Part shown: positions 10,465-21,800 of the stretch, in pieces
How the letters are laid out: every line of letters starts with the position of its first letter
Position numbering within the stretch: position 1 is the stretch's first letter
NCBI GenBank assembly: GCA_029339195.1
Contig: JAPTJF010000019.1
Span: 62,001-126,000, forward strand
Reading direction: 5' to 3'
Source of the DNA: Micractinium sp. NFX-FRZ
Lineage: Eukaryota; Chlorophyta; Trebouxiophyceae; Chlorellales; Chlorellaceae
DNA: 64,000 bases
Notes under the pieces: generated by a model
Seen by the model: the letters and a program-made list of their open reading frames with translations, nothing else
Database searches by the model: none
Told to the model about the DNA's origin: nothing
Program-made: the position numbers and the translations under genes

Positions 10465-12233
10465 TTACTCCTCGTCCTCGCCGCCGTCAGCGCCGCCCTT
10501 GGAGGCCTGGCTCTTCCGCTTCACGCGGCCGGGGCGGCCGCCGCCAAAGGGCGAGTTGAGCGCAAAGTCAATGTGCTTCTGGCTGTCCACGCGCACCTGC
10601 AGTAAACAACATTGACAGAAAATCAGAACACGTTGCAGCAGGGTGGCAAGCGTGGGAAGGTTGAAGAGCCGAATGATGACCGGTGCACCCGCAACGGGCG
10701 CATCAGCGTCGAGGACATGTGCAGCACCCGCAAGCCCCTCTTCCGCAGGTGCCCGCCCAGCACCCTGCTCCCAGCACCCACTAGCACCAGCCGCCACATG
10801 GGGAGGCTCACCATGAAGGAGGGGATGTTGACAATCTGCTTGCCCACGCGGATGTGGCGCTGGCGGATCAGCACGCGAGCGTGGTGGATGCTCTTGGCGA
10901 GGCCCAGCTTGAACACAAGGGTCTGCGGGCAGGGAGGCACAAGAGCAGGGGGCGGCAGGTGAGCAGGGCAGGGAGGCGGCACAACGGGTTTAAGGCTGGG
11001 GTGCGTGGCGTTGGGAGCAGCGCTGGGCAGGAGACATCTGCCTGCACGCCACGCCTTCATCCTGCCGCGCCTCTTCAACCGACAGCGCGCCCCTGCCTCC
11101 TGCGCCGGCGCTGCCACCACTTCCGCAGCTTGCAGCCAAGCTGTTGTTTCGCTACTCTGCCCAGCTGGGATCGCCATCTGCTCCACTGCAGGCGGCGCTA
11201 CAGCAGGTCCTGCTGCATCAGCTGCCCGCCAGCCAGCACCCCTCGCGTCCCCCCGCCCACCCCACTGCTCCCTGCCCCGCACGATAGCGCCCCGTCCCCA
11301 CCTGCAGGCGGCGCTCCAGCACGTCCTGGGGCGTCAGCGCCAGCACGTAATCCAGCTTGTTCTGGGACTCGTCCAGGAAGCCGTAGCGGTACATGCGGCG
11401 CAGCAGCGCCTCACCCTCAAACAGGCGCCTGAGGAGGGGGGGTGGAGGGAGTGGGAAAGGCACGATGGGTTGGAACGGGGCAGGGGGGCCGGTGTGGTGC
11501 AGAGGGCCGCCTTGACGGAGCGCTTGAAATGTGTGTGCAGTCGACGCCCAGGCTGCCCCAGGTACGGCCTGGCTGGCATCACGCTAACGCCGCCTTGGTG
11601 CCACAGCCCCCTGCTGCATGGCCTCCACGCCTGCCACCTCATCAGCGGAGCGCCACACATCTGTGACGGCCTCCCCATGCTGCTTCACTCCGCTGCTGCT
11701 GCTCGCCATGAGTGCTGCTTCCCAGTCCGCAAGAAGGCGATGCTGTCTGCTTCTCCCAAGGCTGGCCGCCTGCCGCTGGGCGGAATGGATGCCACATGGC
11801 ACGCTGCCTCGCTGCCAGCGCCGCTGCGCACGCGCGGCTGCTGCTTCGCGACTTGCCAGCATCCAGGCACTGTGGCAAGCACCCATTTTCATGCCACAGG
11901 GTTTCGTTCCCCACAAAGTGCAGTGCTAGCTCTCTGCCCCAGCGGCGCAGCGTCTCCTCCCACCCTCCCTCTGCAACAAACACCCCGCCTTCCCCCTGCA
12001 CTTTGTTGTTGTGGGGGCGCTCACTTGGGGTCCTTCTCGTCGAGCGTGAGCAGGTCACGGGCGCGGGCGCGCAGCTTGGACAGCACCATCTGCACGCGCC
12101 ACAGCTCGCGCTTGTTGCGCAGCCCAAACTCGCCCACCACCTTCAGCTCGGCATCCAGCCGCTCCTTCTCAAACGGGCGCCGCGGCTTCTTGAAGGTCTT
12201 GCCGTAGTTGCGGTAGTACGCAATGGACGGCAT
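10465..12233 (-). CDS. RPS9: 40S ribosomal protein S9 (uS4)
   Basis: Small-subunit ribosomal protein uS4, which binds the 5' domain of 18S rRNA and helps decoding accuracy. Four exons, 12233-12025, 11428-11302, 10922-10812 and 10596-10465, give 192 residues, the usual length. Landmarks are [19 protein letters not shown] at the N-terminus, [11 protein letters not shown], the S4 RNA-binding domain with [19 protein letters not shown], then [20 protein letters not shown] and a Lys/Asp/Glu-rich tail. An acceptor-like TCTCCCCGCAG ends nine bases before the chosen ATG, so an intron in the 5' UTR is likely. If instead the ATG of an earlier exon were used, a few residues would be added. Confidence 0.97.
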
Positions 12234-13126
12234 CTTGGTGCCCTGCGGGGAGATAAAACAAGCAGGGGGGCAGCAGGCAGGGGTGGGTGGATGGCGGCTG
12301 CGACCGCTGCTGGCTGGCGGCTGTGCTGCTGGCTGCCGCTGCCGTGACGCTGCTCGCTGTCGCGGCCGCTGACGCCCTTGCCAGGTCGCGTGTGTGCCGC
12401 TGGCGCGTCTGAAGCTAAAATGAGATGGATGGTAGAGGCGCAAAACGAGGGGGAGCAGCAGGTGCCACTAAACGGACGGCAGGCGGGCGGCGGGCTATTG
12501 GCGGCGGGAGCGGGAGGGCTTTCAGGCACGGCGACAGGGGCGGCAATTGATGGGATGAACAGTGAAGCCACGCCAATAGGGCCAGGCGCAGCTGCAAGCA
12601 AAAGAGCAGGCGCCAGGGCGGAGTAGCCCGCCTCCCCAAAAGCCGGGCGCGCTCGGGGCGGCGATGCGGCAGCTGCGGGGGCTGACGCCCAAATAACATG
12701 ATGCATCTGACATGGGCAGCCCCCCAGCTGCACCGGGGCTGCCTGCAGCGAGCTGCCGCTGCATGGCCGACTGCCTCTGCATGGCCGACTGCTGGCGGTC
12801 GCTGACGAGCTGCTTGATGGCGGACACGTGCTCCAGGAGCTGCAAGAGCGCTCCAAAGCGCCTCCAGCCTGCCAGGCGGCCGCCGGCGACCCTCCCCGCA
12901 TGCCGCTGCGCACCTCTCACTGCGCTCCACCCGCTGAAGCCACCGCGACGCTGCGTGTCACGGGGGAAAGAGGGCTGCGCAGGGAGGGCCGAGCGCCTCA
13001 TTGTCCCCTGCACATGTGGGCCACAGCACGCATCTCGCGAAAACCTGCTGCTCTCGCTCGGCCAAACCCCTAGCCTTTGCAGCCCCCGTAATTGAGCTCG
13101 GATAAAAGGGAGAGCATCCAGTCACG
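12234..13126. promoter_or_regulatory. Divergent region with probable RPS9 5' UTR intron
   Basis: The 893 bases between the RPS9 and DUF3054 starts contain the proposed RPS9 leader intron (acceptor at about 12243) and both promoters. A GATAAAA element at 13101-13107 sits about 20 bases before the plus-strand ATG. Several long antisense frames exist but lack splice structure or known motifs. Confidence 0.4.
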
Positions 13127-14314
13127 ATGAGTGTCGTTCAGCTTGTCTCCCAAACCCACCGCTGCTTCGTCGGTGCGGCCCGGCAGGCCCGTAGGAACGT
13201 GCACTTGAGCAGCAGAAACCTAATCGTCTGCCAGGCAGAGCGGCAGCAGCAGGGAGAGGCCCAGCCCGCAGCACCTGCCGCTGCTCCGGCGCCGCCAGCT
13301 GCCGCCGCCAAGCCCTCCGTGCGTGTGCCACCCCAGCAGCGCCGCATGCCGCCGCCGCCGCCGTCTCCTTATGGCGACAATGTCAAGGTGGGTTGGAATA
13401 TGCGTGTACTGGAATTGCATGTATTCCGAGCTGCGCTCGTGCCCTCTCTTCTGATCTCTTTGAGTCGCAGCCTCCCTCGCCACGTGCCTGCCCACCTGCC
13501 CCGTCTTCCTTAACTGGCCACTCCGCTGCATTGTCCACTGCCCCTGCCTGTGTAGATTGAGCGTGTGGAGACTCTGGGAGAGTCCCGCTTCTCTGGTGTG
13601 GTGGCTCTGGACAGCGGTGCCACGCCCAACGACTGGAGGTGAGCAAGCAAGCAGGGCTGGGTGCCTTTGAAGCAGGCATATGTGCGGCGTGCAGGCTGGG
13701 GCAGGGGCAGCCAGCCAGCCAATGCACGGTGCTGCTACCTTCACTTCCCGGCTGCCCGTGAAGAAGCATGCCCTCCGTCCTCAACTTAGCGCTCACCCAC
13801 TCCTGCCCGCCTCCTCCTTCTCCCCGCCCCCTCCTGCAGCCGTGTGGCGCTGCTGGTGGGCGGCGACGCGGCCGCGCTGCTGCTGTTTGCCGCCATCGGG
13901 CGCCTGAGCCACCACGAGCCCATGACTGTGAGCGCTCTGCTCAGCACCGCCGGCCCATTCATGGCTGGCTGGTTTGCCTCTGCCACGCTGCTGGGCGGGT
14001 ACGGCAAGGACGCTCAGGGCGGCAGCGCCGGCGCGGCGGCGGGCGCGGCGGCCAAGAGCTGGGCGGTGGGCATCCCTGCGGGCCTCCTGGTGCGCTCGGC
14101 TGTCCGTGGCTACTTCCCGGACCCCGCCTTCCTCGCTGTCAGCATGGCGGTCAACGGCGTGCTGCTCGTGGGCTGGCGCACCGCCCTGGCGGCCGCCACG
14201 CCAGCGGCGGCAGAGCCCCAGAGCCGCGTGGAGCAGGTCAGGTCGCGCAGCAACCGCAAGGGCAACCCCTTTGAGATGTTCCAAATGGTCTTCTCCATGG
14301 TCAAGCGCTGGTGA
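13127..14314 (+). CDS. DUF3054 family plastid membrane protein
   Basis: Three exons (13127-13387, 13556-13638, 13840-14314) give 272 residues in frame. The first 45 or so residues are Ser/Arg/Gln-rich without acids, typical of a chloroplast transit peptide. A Pro-rich linker follows (VPPQQRRMPPPPPSPY). The C-terminal half has the DUF3054 pattern: ALLVGGDAAALLLFAAIGR, a second helix around PFMAGWFASATLLGGYG, AAAKSWAVGIPAGLLVRSAVRGY, and a last helix AVSMAVNGVLLVGWR. That suggests four membrane helices. Family function is unknown; cyanobacterial and plant members exist. The transcript ends at a TGTAA (14707-14711). Confidence 0.82.
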
Positions 14315-14706
14315 ATGGAATGCACCGACGGCCGTGGGGAGCTCACAACCTTACAAGCGTGAAAGCGGTCTTGGCTTTCTTTTGGCTGCTCCATGCGGTC
14401 CAAACACACCGTTGAACCTGGCTTCAACAGTCAGTCCGACCCTCTTTTTCATTCCGCTGGGCCCCTCCACACGGTCACCCAGGTGTGCAGACGAGGCGCC
14501 AGGGTTGCCGCCTGAAACGCACCCTGCCCGATACCAACCAATCAGCCAAACAACCGCCTTGCCCAATACGCCGCGCCTGCACTAATGCGCCCAGTTTGCG
14601 GGAGTTTTGCATGCCCCCGCCCGCCTGCTGTACCTCCCCTATGTACCCCTGCACACTTGCCCCCTTCACCTGCCTCACCTGGCCACCCAGCACTTGCCAC
14701 TGCCGA

Positions 14707-14735
14707 TGTAACAACACCAGTACTCGCGGCTTACA
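14707..14735. terminator. Opposed poly(A) signals, DUF3054/DUF1499 pair
   Basis: A plus-strand TGTAA at 14707-14711 and a minus-strand TGTAA at 14735-14731 are only 19 bases apart. Chlorophyte cleavage usually occurs 10-20 bases after TGTAA, so the two convergent transcripts should overlap or meet end to end. The rest of 14315-14992 is 3' UTR. Confidence 0.7.
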
Positions 14736-14992
14736 TGGCATTGCATCAAATTAAGTAGATTCGCCAGTGTATCAACTACTGGCGGCATGAGACCAGAGCA
14801 TCAGGGGCAACCAGCGGAAAGCAACTCAGGCAGGGGCCAGCAGAACATACATGCATGGTGAGTTTCACCATGGCCTGTCTTGGAGTGTCCAGGGGCCTCC
14901 CACTTCAGCAGCATACGGCCCACGCCGTGCCCAGTTCCAACTTCCCAGGTTCTTCGTGCTATCAGTCAACATCAGAAATGGCCCGCTCACGT

Positions 14993-16153
14993 CTACTTTG
15001 CCAGCTCCGCCTTGAGAGCCGCCAGGTACTTTTGGATGCGCGCCGCGTTGGCCCCCAGGTCTCCCTTGCCCACCCGGGAGGCGGAGCGCACGTCCACCAC
15101 CACGTCGGCGCCCACCTGGCGCACCCTGCAGCCAGCGCAGTCGGGGCAGGGGAGGCGAGGAAGACAGGGCAGGGTGAAGGCATGAACCACGACGGCAATG
15201 CCCACCCTAGCACACCTTGCAGCCACGCAGGCAGGGGGAGGCAAGGCGGGGAGGGCGGGGCGGGGGAGGGCTGGGGAGAGCAGGGTGAGAAGAGTGCGGG
15301 CCAACGTATGGTGGCTGGGTTCGTGGGCAGGTGCAGGAAAGTATAGGTTGGATGGGTTGGAAGCTAATGCTGGCCAGTAGGGCCCGAGACCCCCGGTTAC
15401 ACAGCCCCACTTTCTGGCAGGTCCTGACCAACGTAAATGCCACGTCACTCTTGGGCTGTATCACACGCGCCACACAGCAGCTCTCCCCTGTCCACACGCC
15501 CCTAGACATCAGACCCTGAGCCCTTGTGACCATCCCCTGCCAACCAGCTCCCGCACCTGACTGCCACGTCGTCTTTGAACTTCATGAGAGCCGTCACATC
15601 AAGCAGCTCCAGCGCCCCACCAGCCGCATCCTCAAGCACTATGCTGGCACGGGGCAGCGCCCCTGCCGCACGCTTGGCGGCGCCGAACACCGCTGCCACG
15701 TCATCCCCGGGGACTGAGAGCGGCTGGATGTGCGAGTAGGCCTTCCGGCAGGCCTGCTTGACGCTGTCGGGCAGCGTGGCGGCGTGCTTGGACTGAATGT
15801 AGGTGGGAGGGTCTGCAGGAGGGGGCAGGCAGGCAGGCAGGCAGGCAGGCAGCAACATGAACGTGTGCGCAGCAGTGAGGCAATGAGGCGCAGTGCCGCT
15901 TTGCCGCAGATGGGCTTCACAGTTGACTGGATGCTGACTGTGCGCAGCACGGCGATACAGTTACTGTCAATGGGGCGGCTGGGCAGCACTGGCGCACAAT
16001 GGGCGCTGTAACGGCTGCTGGCTGCACCCAGGCCTTCGCTTTCCTTTACCGTTTTTTTTTTTTTTTTTTGGCTCGGGTCCTGGCAAAAACACGCCTACCG
16101 TCTAGGTTGGTGGACACGTCGTTGATGACGGGAGCGCTCAGTGCGCTGCCCAT
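14993..16153 (-). CDS. DUF1499 family protein
   Basis: Three exons (16153-16099, 15812-15557, 15125-14993) give 147 residues in frame. DUF1499 motifs are clear: APVINDVSTNLDDPPTY near the start, then YSHIQPLSVPGDDVAAVF, ALMKFKDDVAVRVRQ, and the C-terminal signature VDVRSASRVGKGDLGANAARI. The family is widespread in plastid-bearing eukaryotes and proteobacteria and its role is unknown. The frame stays open upstream to another ATG at 16285, which would add 44 residues that could be an organelle presequence; I chose the inner ATG because it immediately precedes the domain. Intron 1 contains an 18-T run at 16052-16069. Confidence 0.85.
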
Positions 16154-16585
16154 GGCTGCTGTTATGTCTGCAGGCAGCAGATGCAGGAGGAGCGTGCTGG
16201 CGGTCTCCGGCGGCGGCAGCGGCAGGACTGGCGGCAGTGCGTGGACACACGCCTGCTTGTTCCTGCTGCCAGACGCACGGCGCATACTGCAGGCGGCGGT
16301 ACTAGTTCTCTGTACGGCGCATCTAGCGCAATGCCCTATCTCTCACGCCTCCATCCCAGCTCACCACCGACGAACTTTCGACTCCGCGGGCCCGTTGCTC
16401 TCCTGGTGCACAGAACAGCTAGCAACAATGCTGATCGCAATTGGGTCGGCAGATCACGGAGAGCGGGAGGCGAGAGCGAGAGAAATAGGTTCCAGAGGAC
16501 AGCCTGGCGCCGACATGAAACAACTTCCTCTGCAGGCGGCATGCGTCATTTCGCGTGCCTCCCCGACCCACAGCATGTGCCCGCC
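16154..16585. promoter_or_regulatory. Divergent promoter, DUF1499 / VMA21-REXO4
   Basis: Start codons of the minus-strand DUF1499 gene and the plus-strand VMA21-like ORF face away from each other here. Alternative upstream starts exist on both sides (16285 minus, 16541 plus), leaving as little as 255 bases for both promoters. Confidence 0.4.
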
Positions 16586-16849
16586 ATGGCTGTCGGCACC
16601 CTTCTTGTCTTCTCGCTGCTGATGTTCGCAGTGCCGCTGGGCGCCTTCTTCTCAGCTTGGCAGGGACGCCTGGACGGCCTGCTCACGCCAGTTCTGGGCC
16701 AGCAGCTGCTGGAGGACCACCGGCTCGTGATTGCGGGAGCCCTGGGCGTGCTGGGAGTGAACACAGTGCTGGCCGCCTTTGTTGCCGCCGCCTGGCTCGA
16801 GTCACCGCCGCCCGCCTCCGCCGCGCAGAAGGGCGGCAAAGCAGAGTAG
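16586..16849 (+). CDS. VMA21: VMA21-like V-ATPase assembly factor
   Basis: Single-exon ORF of 87 residues, or 102 from the ATG at 16541. The inner ATG is preferred for its strong context (CCGCCATGG). VMA21 is an ER membrane chaperone for assembly of the V-ATPase Vo sector. The expected layout is present: helix 1 TLLVFSLLMFAVPLGAFF, with the diagnostic P-L-G/A before its end, a short luminal loop, then helix 2 with GALGVLGVNTVLAAFVAAAW. A Lys-containing cytosolic tail ends KGGKAE. It lies only 48 bases before the next plus-strand ATG, with no TGTAA between, so it may share a transcript with the exonuclease gene. Confidence 0.75.
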   Translation: MAVGTLLVFSLLMFAVPLGAFFSAWQGRLDGLLTPVLGQQLLEDHRLVIAGALGVLGVNTVLAAFVAAAWLESPPPASAAQKGGKAE

Positions 16850-16897
16850 TATCCCTCTGCAACCACTTTTGACAGCGTCAGAAATACGCAGAGCACC

Positions 16898-18264
16898 ATG
16901 TCAGCACCAGCCGCCTCGTTAGCTGGCGGTAGCAGCATGGGAAGTTTAGCGGTGCGCAAGAGCGCCGGTCGGCCGGCCAGCCGTTGCACAGCGCCACTGC
17001 AGCGGGCAGCAGTGTGGAGCACAAGTGGACAAACGAGCAGCAGCACGGCATCCAGGCAGCCTTGCAATGCAGCAACAGCAGCAGTAGCAGCAGCGGCGGC
17101 GGCAGCAGGAGCAGGCCCGGAGCAAGCGGCCCCAGCCCCCGGCCAGCTTGGTGAGCAGCCGCTGCCTCCCAGCCGGCTGCAGCAGGAGGTGGATCTGCTG
17201 GTGGCATTGGATGTGGAGTACACGCACCTCCAGCTGGAGCCAGGCGGGCGCCGCGTCAGCCTGGCGGCTGAGGTGTGCGCTGTGGACGCCGCTGGCAGAG
17301 TGCTGCTTTATGAGCATTGCAACCCCTTGGGTGAGTGGGTGCAGAGGGGTGGGCAAGGAGGGTTGCTGGGTTGCTGCTGCAGGTAGGGTGCCTGCCTTTC
17401 CCCGGACTGACTGCCATGGGCACTGGGGACAACAGCCTGCATCTGCCTGCCCCTCTGCTCAAGCCCACCCCTTGCGCCGCCCACCCTTGCTGCGCCGCGC
17501 CGTGCAGAGGGGCGGCTGGTGCAGCGCCGCTGGCGCCACGTGGGCGGCCAGCCCCCCCCGCTGTGGCAGCACGCGCCGCCGCTCAGCGAGGTGCGGCAGC
17601 AGCTGGAGGAGCTTCTGGCAGGTCGGGTGCTGGTGGGGCACCACCTGAGGAAAGACCTTGCTGCGCTGGCGCTGACTCACCCCGCTGAGGCCACGCGGGA
17701 CACGCTGCAGTACAGGTGGGTGCTCAGAAAGCCTGCTGAGATCTTTCTGATGTTGTGGGGGACAGGTCCTGACAGCGGGGCTGTGCGGCGCCTGCGTCGT
17801 TGCCCGTGGGTGGCTGTGCTTTGCCTGCAGGCTCCCACGCACGCTTCTCGTGCTGGCGCCTGCACGCATGCTCCTCTCTCTGGCGCATGCACCTGCCTGT
17901 TTCCTGTGGCAGCTGCCGACCTCTGCTCAGCGCTCTCGCCTCACTCTCCAAATTTCCAACCCTTTGCCTCTCTACGCGCCGCTGCCCCCGCAGGGAGCTG
18001 CAGGGGCGGAGCGGCTCAGGGCGCAAGCTGCGTGACTTGTCTGCTGAAAAGCTGGGGAGAGCGATCCAGCCCTCTGGGCGGCGGCACAGCCCGCGGGAGG
18101 ATGCCCAGGCAGCGATGGACCTGTACCTCCAGCACGTGCATTTCGAGGAGCAGTACATGCAGTACGATGACATGGTGGAGCGCCACCTGGCAGACATACT
18201 GGGCAGCGCTGGCGCCAGCATGGATCAGGGCGGGAGCAGCACGGATGAGGGCGGCAGCGCGTAG
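16898..18264 (+). CDS. REXO4: REXO4/ISG20-like 3'-5' exonuclease
   Basis: DEDDh-type ribonuclease-H-fold exonuclease. Relatives act in rRNA processing. Three exons (16898-17330, 17508-17715, 17994-18264) give 303 residues in frame. After an Ala/Ser-rich N-terminus of about 90 residues, Exo I is ALDVEYTHL (acidic pair D-x-E). Exo II is LVGHHLRKDLAAL and Exo III is HSPREDAQAAMDLY, matching the H-x-x-x-E-D-A pattern of the REX4 group. The Exo I motif has DVEY in place of the usual DCEM. The tail is Asp/Ser/Gly-rich. The N-terminus could be an organelle or nuclear targeting region. The close upstream VMA21-like ORF raises a bicistronic possibility. Confidence 0.88.
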
Positions 18265-18815
18265 GCGGCGTGCATTGCACCGATTAGAATCGTCCAACCG
18301 CGGCTGGGCTGTTACACTGCCCCCACTTCTTTGCTTCTTCTTCTGCCAATTCCTTCTGCTGTCCCGCTCTTCTCCCTCCTCTGCTTGCACACGCAAGGTT
18401 GTTCTGCTAGATTTCTTTGTCACATGCACACACACTGCAAACACAGCCAACAACACATGTCTTCACGCAAGACACCACGCACAGCAAGCGGCAAAGCGCA
18501 AGGCAGGGCAGGGGAGGCAGTGAAACGGCACAACAGGGTCACGCCGCAGCCTGCCAGCTGTGCAACCTCCTTGCCGCCCAGAACGGCTCCTGGCTGATCT
18601 GCTTTCCAGAGGCGGCAATGCGCAGGGCACAGCCGATGGGGGCCCCGGTTTGGCAATAGGCCAGCGGTGGCCTGACCTTCAACCGCCCCCACTGTCGCCC
18701 CTCCACAGCTCCCCTCGGCCTGACGGCTACACCGCTCAAACGCTCTGTCACCAGGGCCTGAGCCCCATCTCAGAGGTGACAGGCAGACTGTGCTGTAGCA
18801 AACCGGCAAACCAGC
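18265..18815. other. Convergent 3' region
   Basis: The 551 bases between the exonuclease stop and the stop of the next minus-strand gene. A minus-strand TGTAA at 18316-18312 may end that gene about 500 bases after its stop. No plus-strand TGTAA is evident. No coding exon is seen. Confidence 0.4.
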
Positions 18816-21800
18816 TCACGACCTGGCCGCCCCCGCCACCATGCTCTCCTTCAGCCTGCGCACAAACTCGCCATGCTCGGCCTCCGCTCGGGCGCGCGCC
18901 TCCTGCATGGGAAGGGATGGCATGGCATAGCATTGCCGCAGCATGGCAGGATGGCAGGTGTAGGAAGCGGCGAACAAACTCATTGCGCTGCATCTCGGTG
19001 TGTAAGCACACCTGCAACCAGGGGCGAAGGCAGGGGTGGTGCAGCGGGGGCTGGGGCGCAGCAGGGCATCCCAGTGCGGTGGCTTTGCGATGCTGGGGGC
19101 GGGCAGCATAGCGCCATGTACAGGTGGCACTGCATGCGGAGGCACCCCACTGATTGACCCACTCTCTCCCTCTCTGAGGGAGATAACAGAGATAGAACCG
19201 CTGCACACAGTGACAGCAGATGGCCCCATGCCTACCCACCGAGCTAGGTCCCATGCGCTGGCGCCAGGGCAGGAAGAAGTTGGCAAAGCGCTGGCCCAGT
19301 GCGCTGCACCGGAGGCAGGGTCAGATAATGGGAGGGTAAGTGGACACGCAGGCAGGGAGCGGGGGCGGTGCAGCGCCGGCGTACGGTTCAGCATGATGTG
19401 AAAGCGGCTGGGGGACAGAGGGTGGGCAACGTAGCATTTCCAATCTCTCTGTGGCAGGCGTGTTTCGCCCCACACTGACCCGTCTCAGCAAGCGCGCCCG
19501 CGCTTACAGTGGCAACGTCCTGAGCAAGCACCCGCACCTGAAGGTGCCCGGCTCCCGGGCAGCAGCGCCCGCCACCTCATCGGGGCTCCGCACCCGGGGG
19601 CCCAGGCCGCGTGCTGCAGACAAGGGGGCGCCCGTGCACTCAAATGGACCTCGTATGCAGATGTATGGCCCTTCTACCACTTCTCGCCCTACCTCATACT
19701 TCGGCCCACTCGGCCTGCCATTGGCAACACCCTTCTAGCCATGCTCTGCTGCACTCCCGCCCACTCACCCACGGCTGCCACCAGTGCAGCACCCCCCCAC
19801 CGCCTTGGCGGACCCTTGCAGCAGCAGGGCGGCACTTCGCCACTCCCCACCTCAAATCTACCTGGGCAGCAGCCCCTTGCCCACCCACCTGATGCTGCCA
19901 CCAGGGCAGCGGTCCCCCCCACGACTAGCAAGGAACCCCAGAAGAAAGCGCGGCCCGGGGTGACCCCCGGCGCCAGCCTGCAGGCAGGCAGGACAGGCAG
20001 GCAGGTGGCAGGCTGCATGCTTGTGCGCGTTGCATGCAATCAATGCACCAAGCATGTAGGGCACGCAGAGGCAGCATGACTCATGGACTTGTGCAGCAGA
20101 AAGCACATAGTCAGACCTGCTCAGACAGGCAGGCAATGCAGCGGTGGGGAACCAGTGCCCCTGTCCTTGAACTAAATCCCTCTGCTGCTTCCCTCCCATC
20201 GTGCCCATCGTGCCCACTCGCTAGATTGCAATGGCTTCATTCCTCCCTACACCACACTCCCACTGCTAGTGTAGCACACCCCGCAACGCAACCGCCTCCC
20301 TCTCACTTGTAGCCCATGAGGGTGGGCACCTCCACCGCCCCCGCCGCCTTCTCCAGCCGCGCCAGGCGGGCAGCCTCATGTGGCGGCAGGTTCTGCAGGG
20401 CGGCCTCAGCGTGGGGGGCTGTGACTTGAGGGGTCAGGGGAAGCCGGCAGCCTCTCGAAAACATGGCAGCAAAAGGGCGCTCAGGTGTTCACGCACTCTC
20501 ATATACACACCTGGCAGCCGCCCATTCTGCCAGCCTCTCAGCGACAGACAGGAGGCCCTTCACCCTGCCCTCTCCTCCCTGTAGCATAGCAACCCTCACC
20601 TTTGCGGGCGCCCCCTCCGCCAGTCTCTCAGCAACACACAGGACACCCCTCACCCTGCCCAGCCCTCACCTTGGCGGGCGCCGCCTCCGCCAGGCTCTCA
20701 GACAGGGAAAAGATGGAGGCACCCTCGCCGCCCGGGTTCCACCTGCGGCTCGCACACAAGTGGACGAGATGATGCGAGGTGGTGGGTGAGCAGGAGCGGG
20801 CATTTGGTCAAGCAAGCAGGCAAGCTTGTAACACTGCTGTCGCTACCGCCACGCAAGCAACGACCACCCCAGAGAACATTAAACGCCCCACCTGCAGCCC
20901 ACATCCTCACTGTGCTTCCTCCACCAGGCCGCCTGAACAACACGCTGCACTGCCAGGCGCTCACTATTGGGCTCCCAAGTCCGCAACATGCCCGCCACCT
21001 CCATGCGCTTCTCTAAACAAACACATGCACACAACCCTGTGCTTGAGCTGTACTCGAGTCAGGTGCCCCTTCCACGGTGCTGGGCTGAGGGCTCAGCGGC
21101 CAATCCACCTCTTAGGGGCGCGCTGTTTTGCACCAGCTGCGCTTGTCGCGGTACCGGCGTGCCACACTCACTTGCTTGGACCCAGGTCCACATGCACCCC
21201 CGTCCTCATGCGCTCCGTCTCGCTCAGCCGCGGGGCTGCGGGCAGAGGGGCGGGAGGTTATACTGCTTCACATATGCTAGAGCAGAGCTCAAGATCAGGG
21301 GGTGTGCTTGAAAGAGCGCACTTGCCAGTGTGTGGGGTGCCCCCTCCTCTCCCAAAATCATGCACTGCCTCGTCAAGCAATCAAAACGCATACAGCCACA
21401 CGATGCACATAAACAGGCGGCAGCCAGTCGGCTGAAACGTTGGGAGTGCGGTTTCATGCAGCCCCAGACCGGCGGGCAGGCAGCCAGCTAGGCGCCTGGC
21501 TCCTGGGGTCCTCAAGGCCCGGCCTGAGCCTCCGGAGGCTCACGTGGCTTGGCACCGGGCGCATGAGCGTACACATACTCGGTGCGGTGCTTCATCTCTC
21601 CAGGCACGTCCTGCCAACAAGGGAGTCAGGCAAGGGAGGGGGTGGCAGCAAGGGGTGGATGGCAGGCACAGTGGCATCTCTTGGCGCGGTGCTTTGCCTC
21701 TCCTATACTTCGCCGGTGGAGCCCAGCTGGGAGCCAGCGGGGCACCAAGGGCACAGAGGCCAGCAGGGCGAGGGGGCCTCAGAGGATAAGAAGGCAGCAC

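Noticed and set aside
12415..13013. Long minus-strand frames between RPS9 and the DUF3054 gene.
   Set aside because: No known motif, no consistent splice structure, and the region is better explained as the RPS9 leader intron and promoters.
16052..16069. 18-T run in the DUF1499 intron as another retroposed tail.
   Set aside because: Only a possible 6-base flanking repeat (ACGGTA) and no TGTAA at the right distance, so slippage of a polypyrimidine tract explains it as well.
19459..19549. Plus-strand frame (VFRPTLTRLSKRARAYSG...) with high G/C at third positions and splice-like borders.
   Set aside because: It lies inside the minus-strand IF1-like gene, between its exons, and has no partner exons, start or poly(A) signal on the plus strand. 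It could be an antisense exon or an accident of composition; too weak to list as a gene.
20303..20305. TGA after MGYK read as the end of the IF1-like gene.
   Set aside because: The TGA overlaps a GTGAGA donor, and splicing to 19977 continues in frame into a membrane helix with good codon bias.
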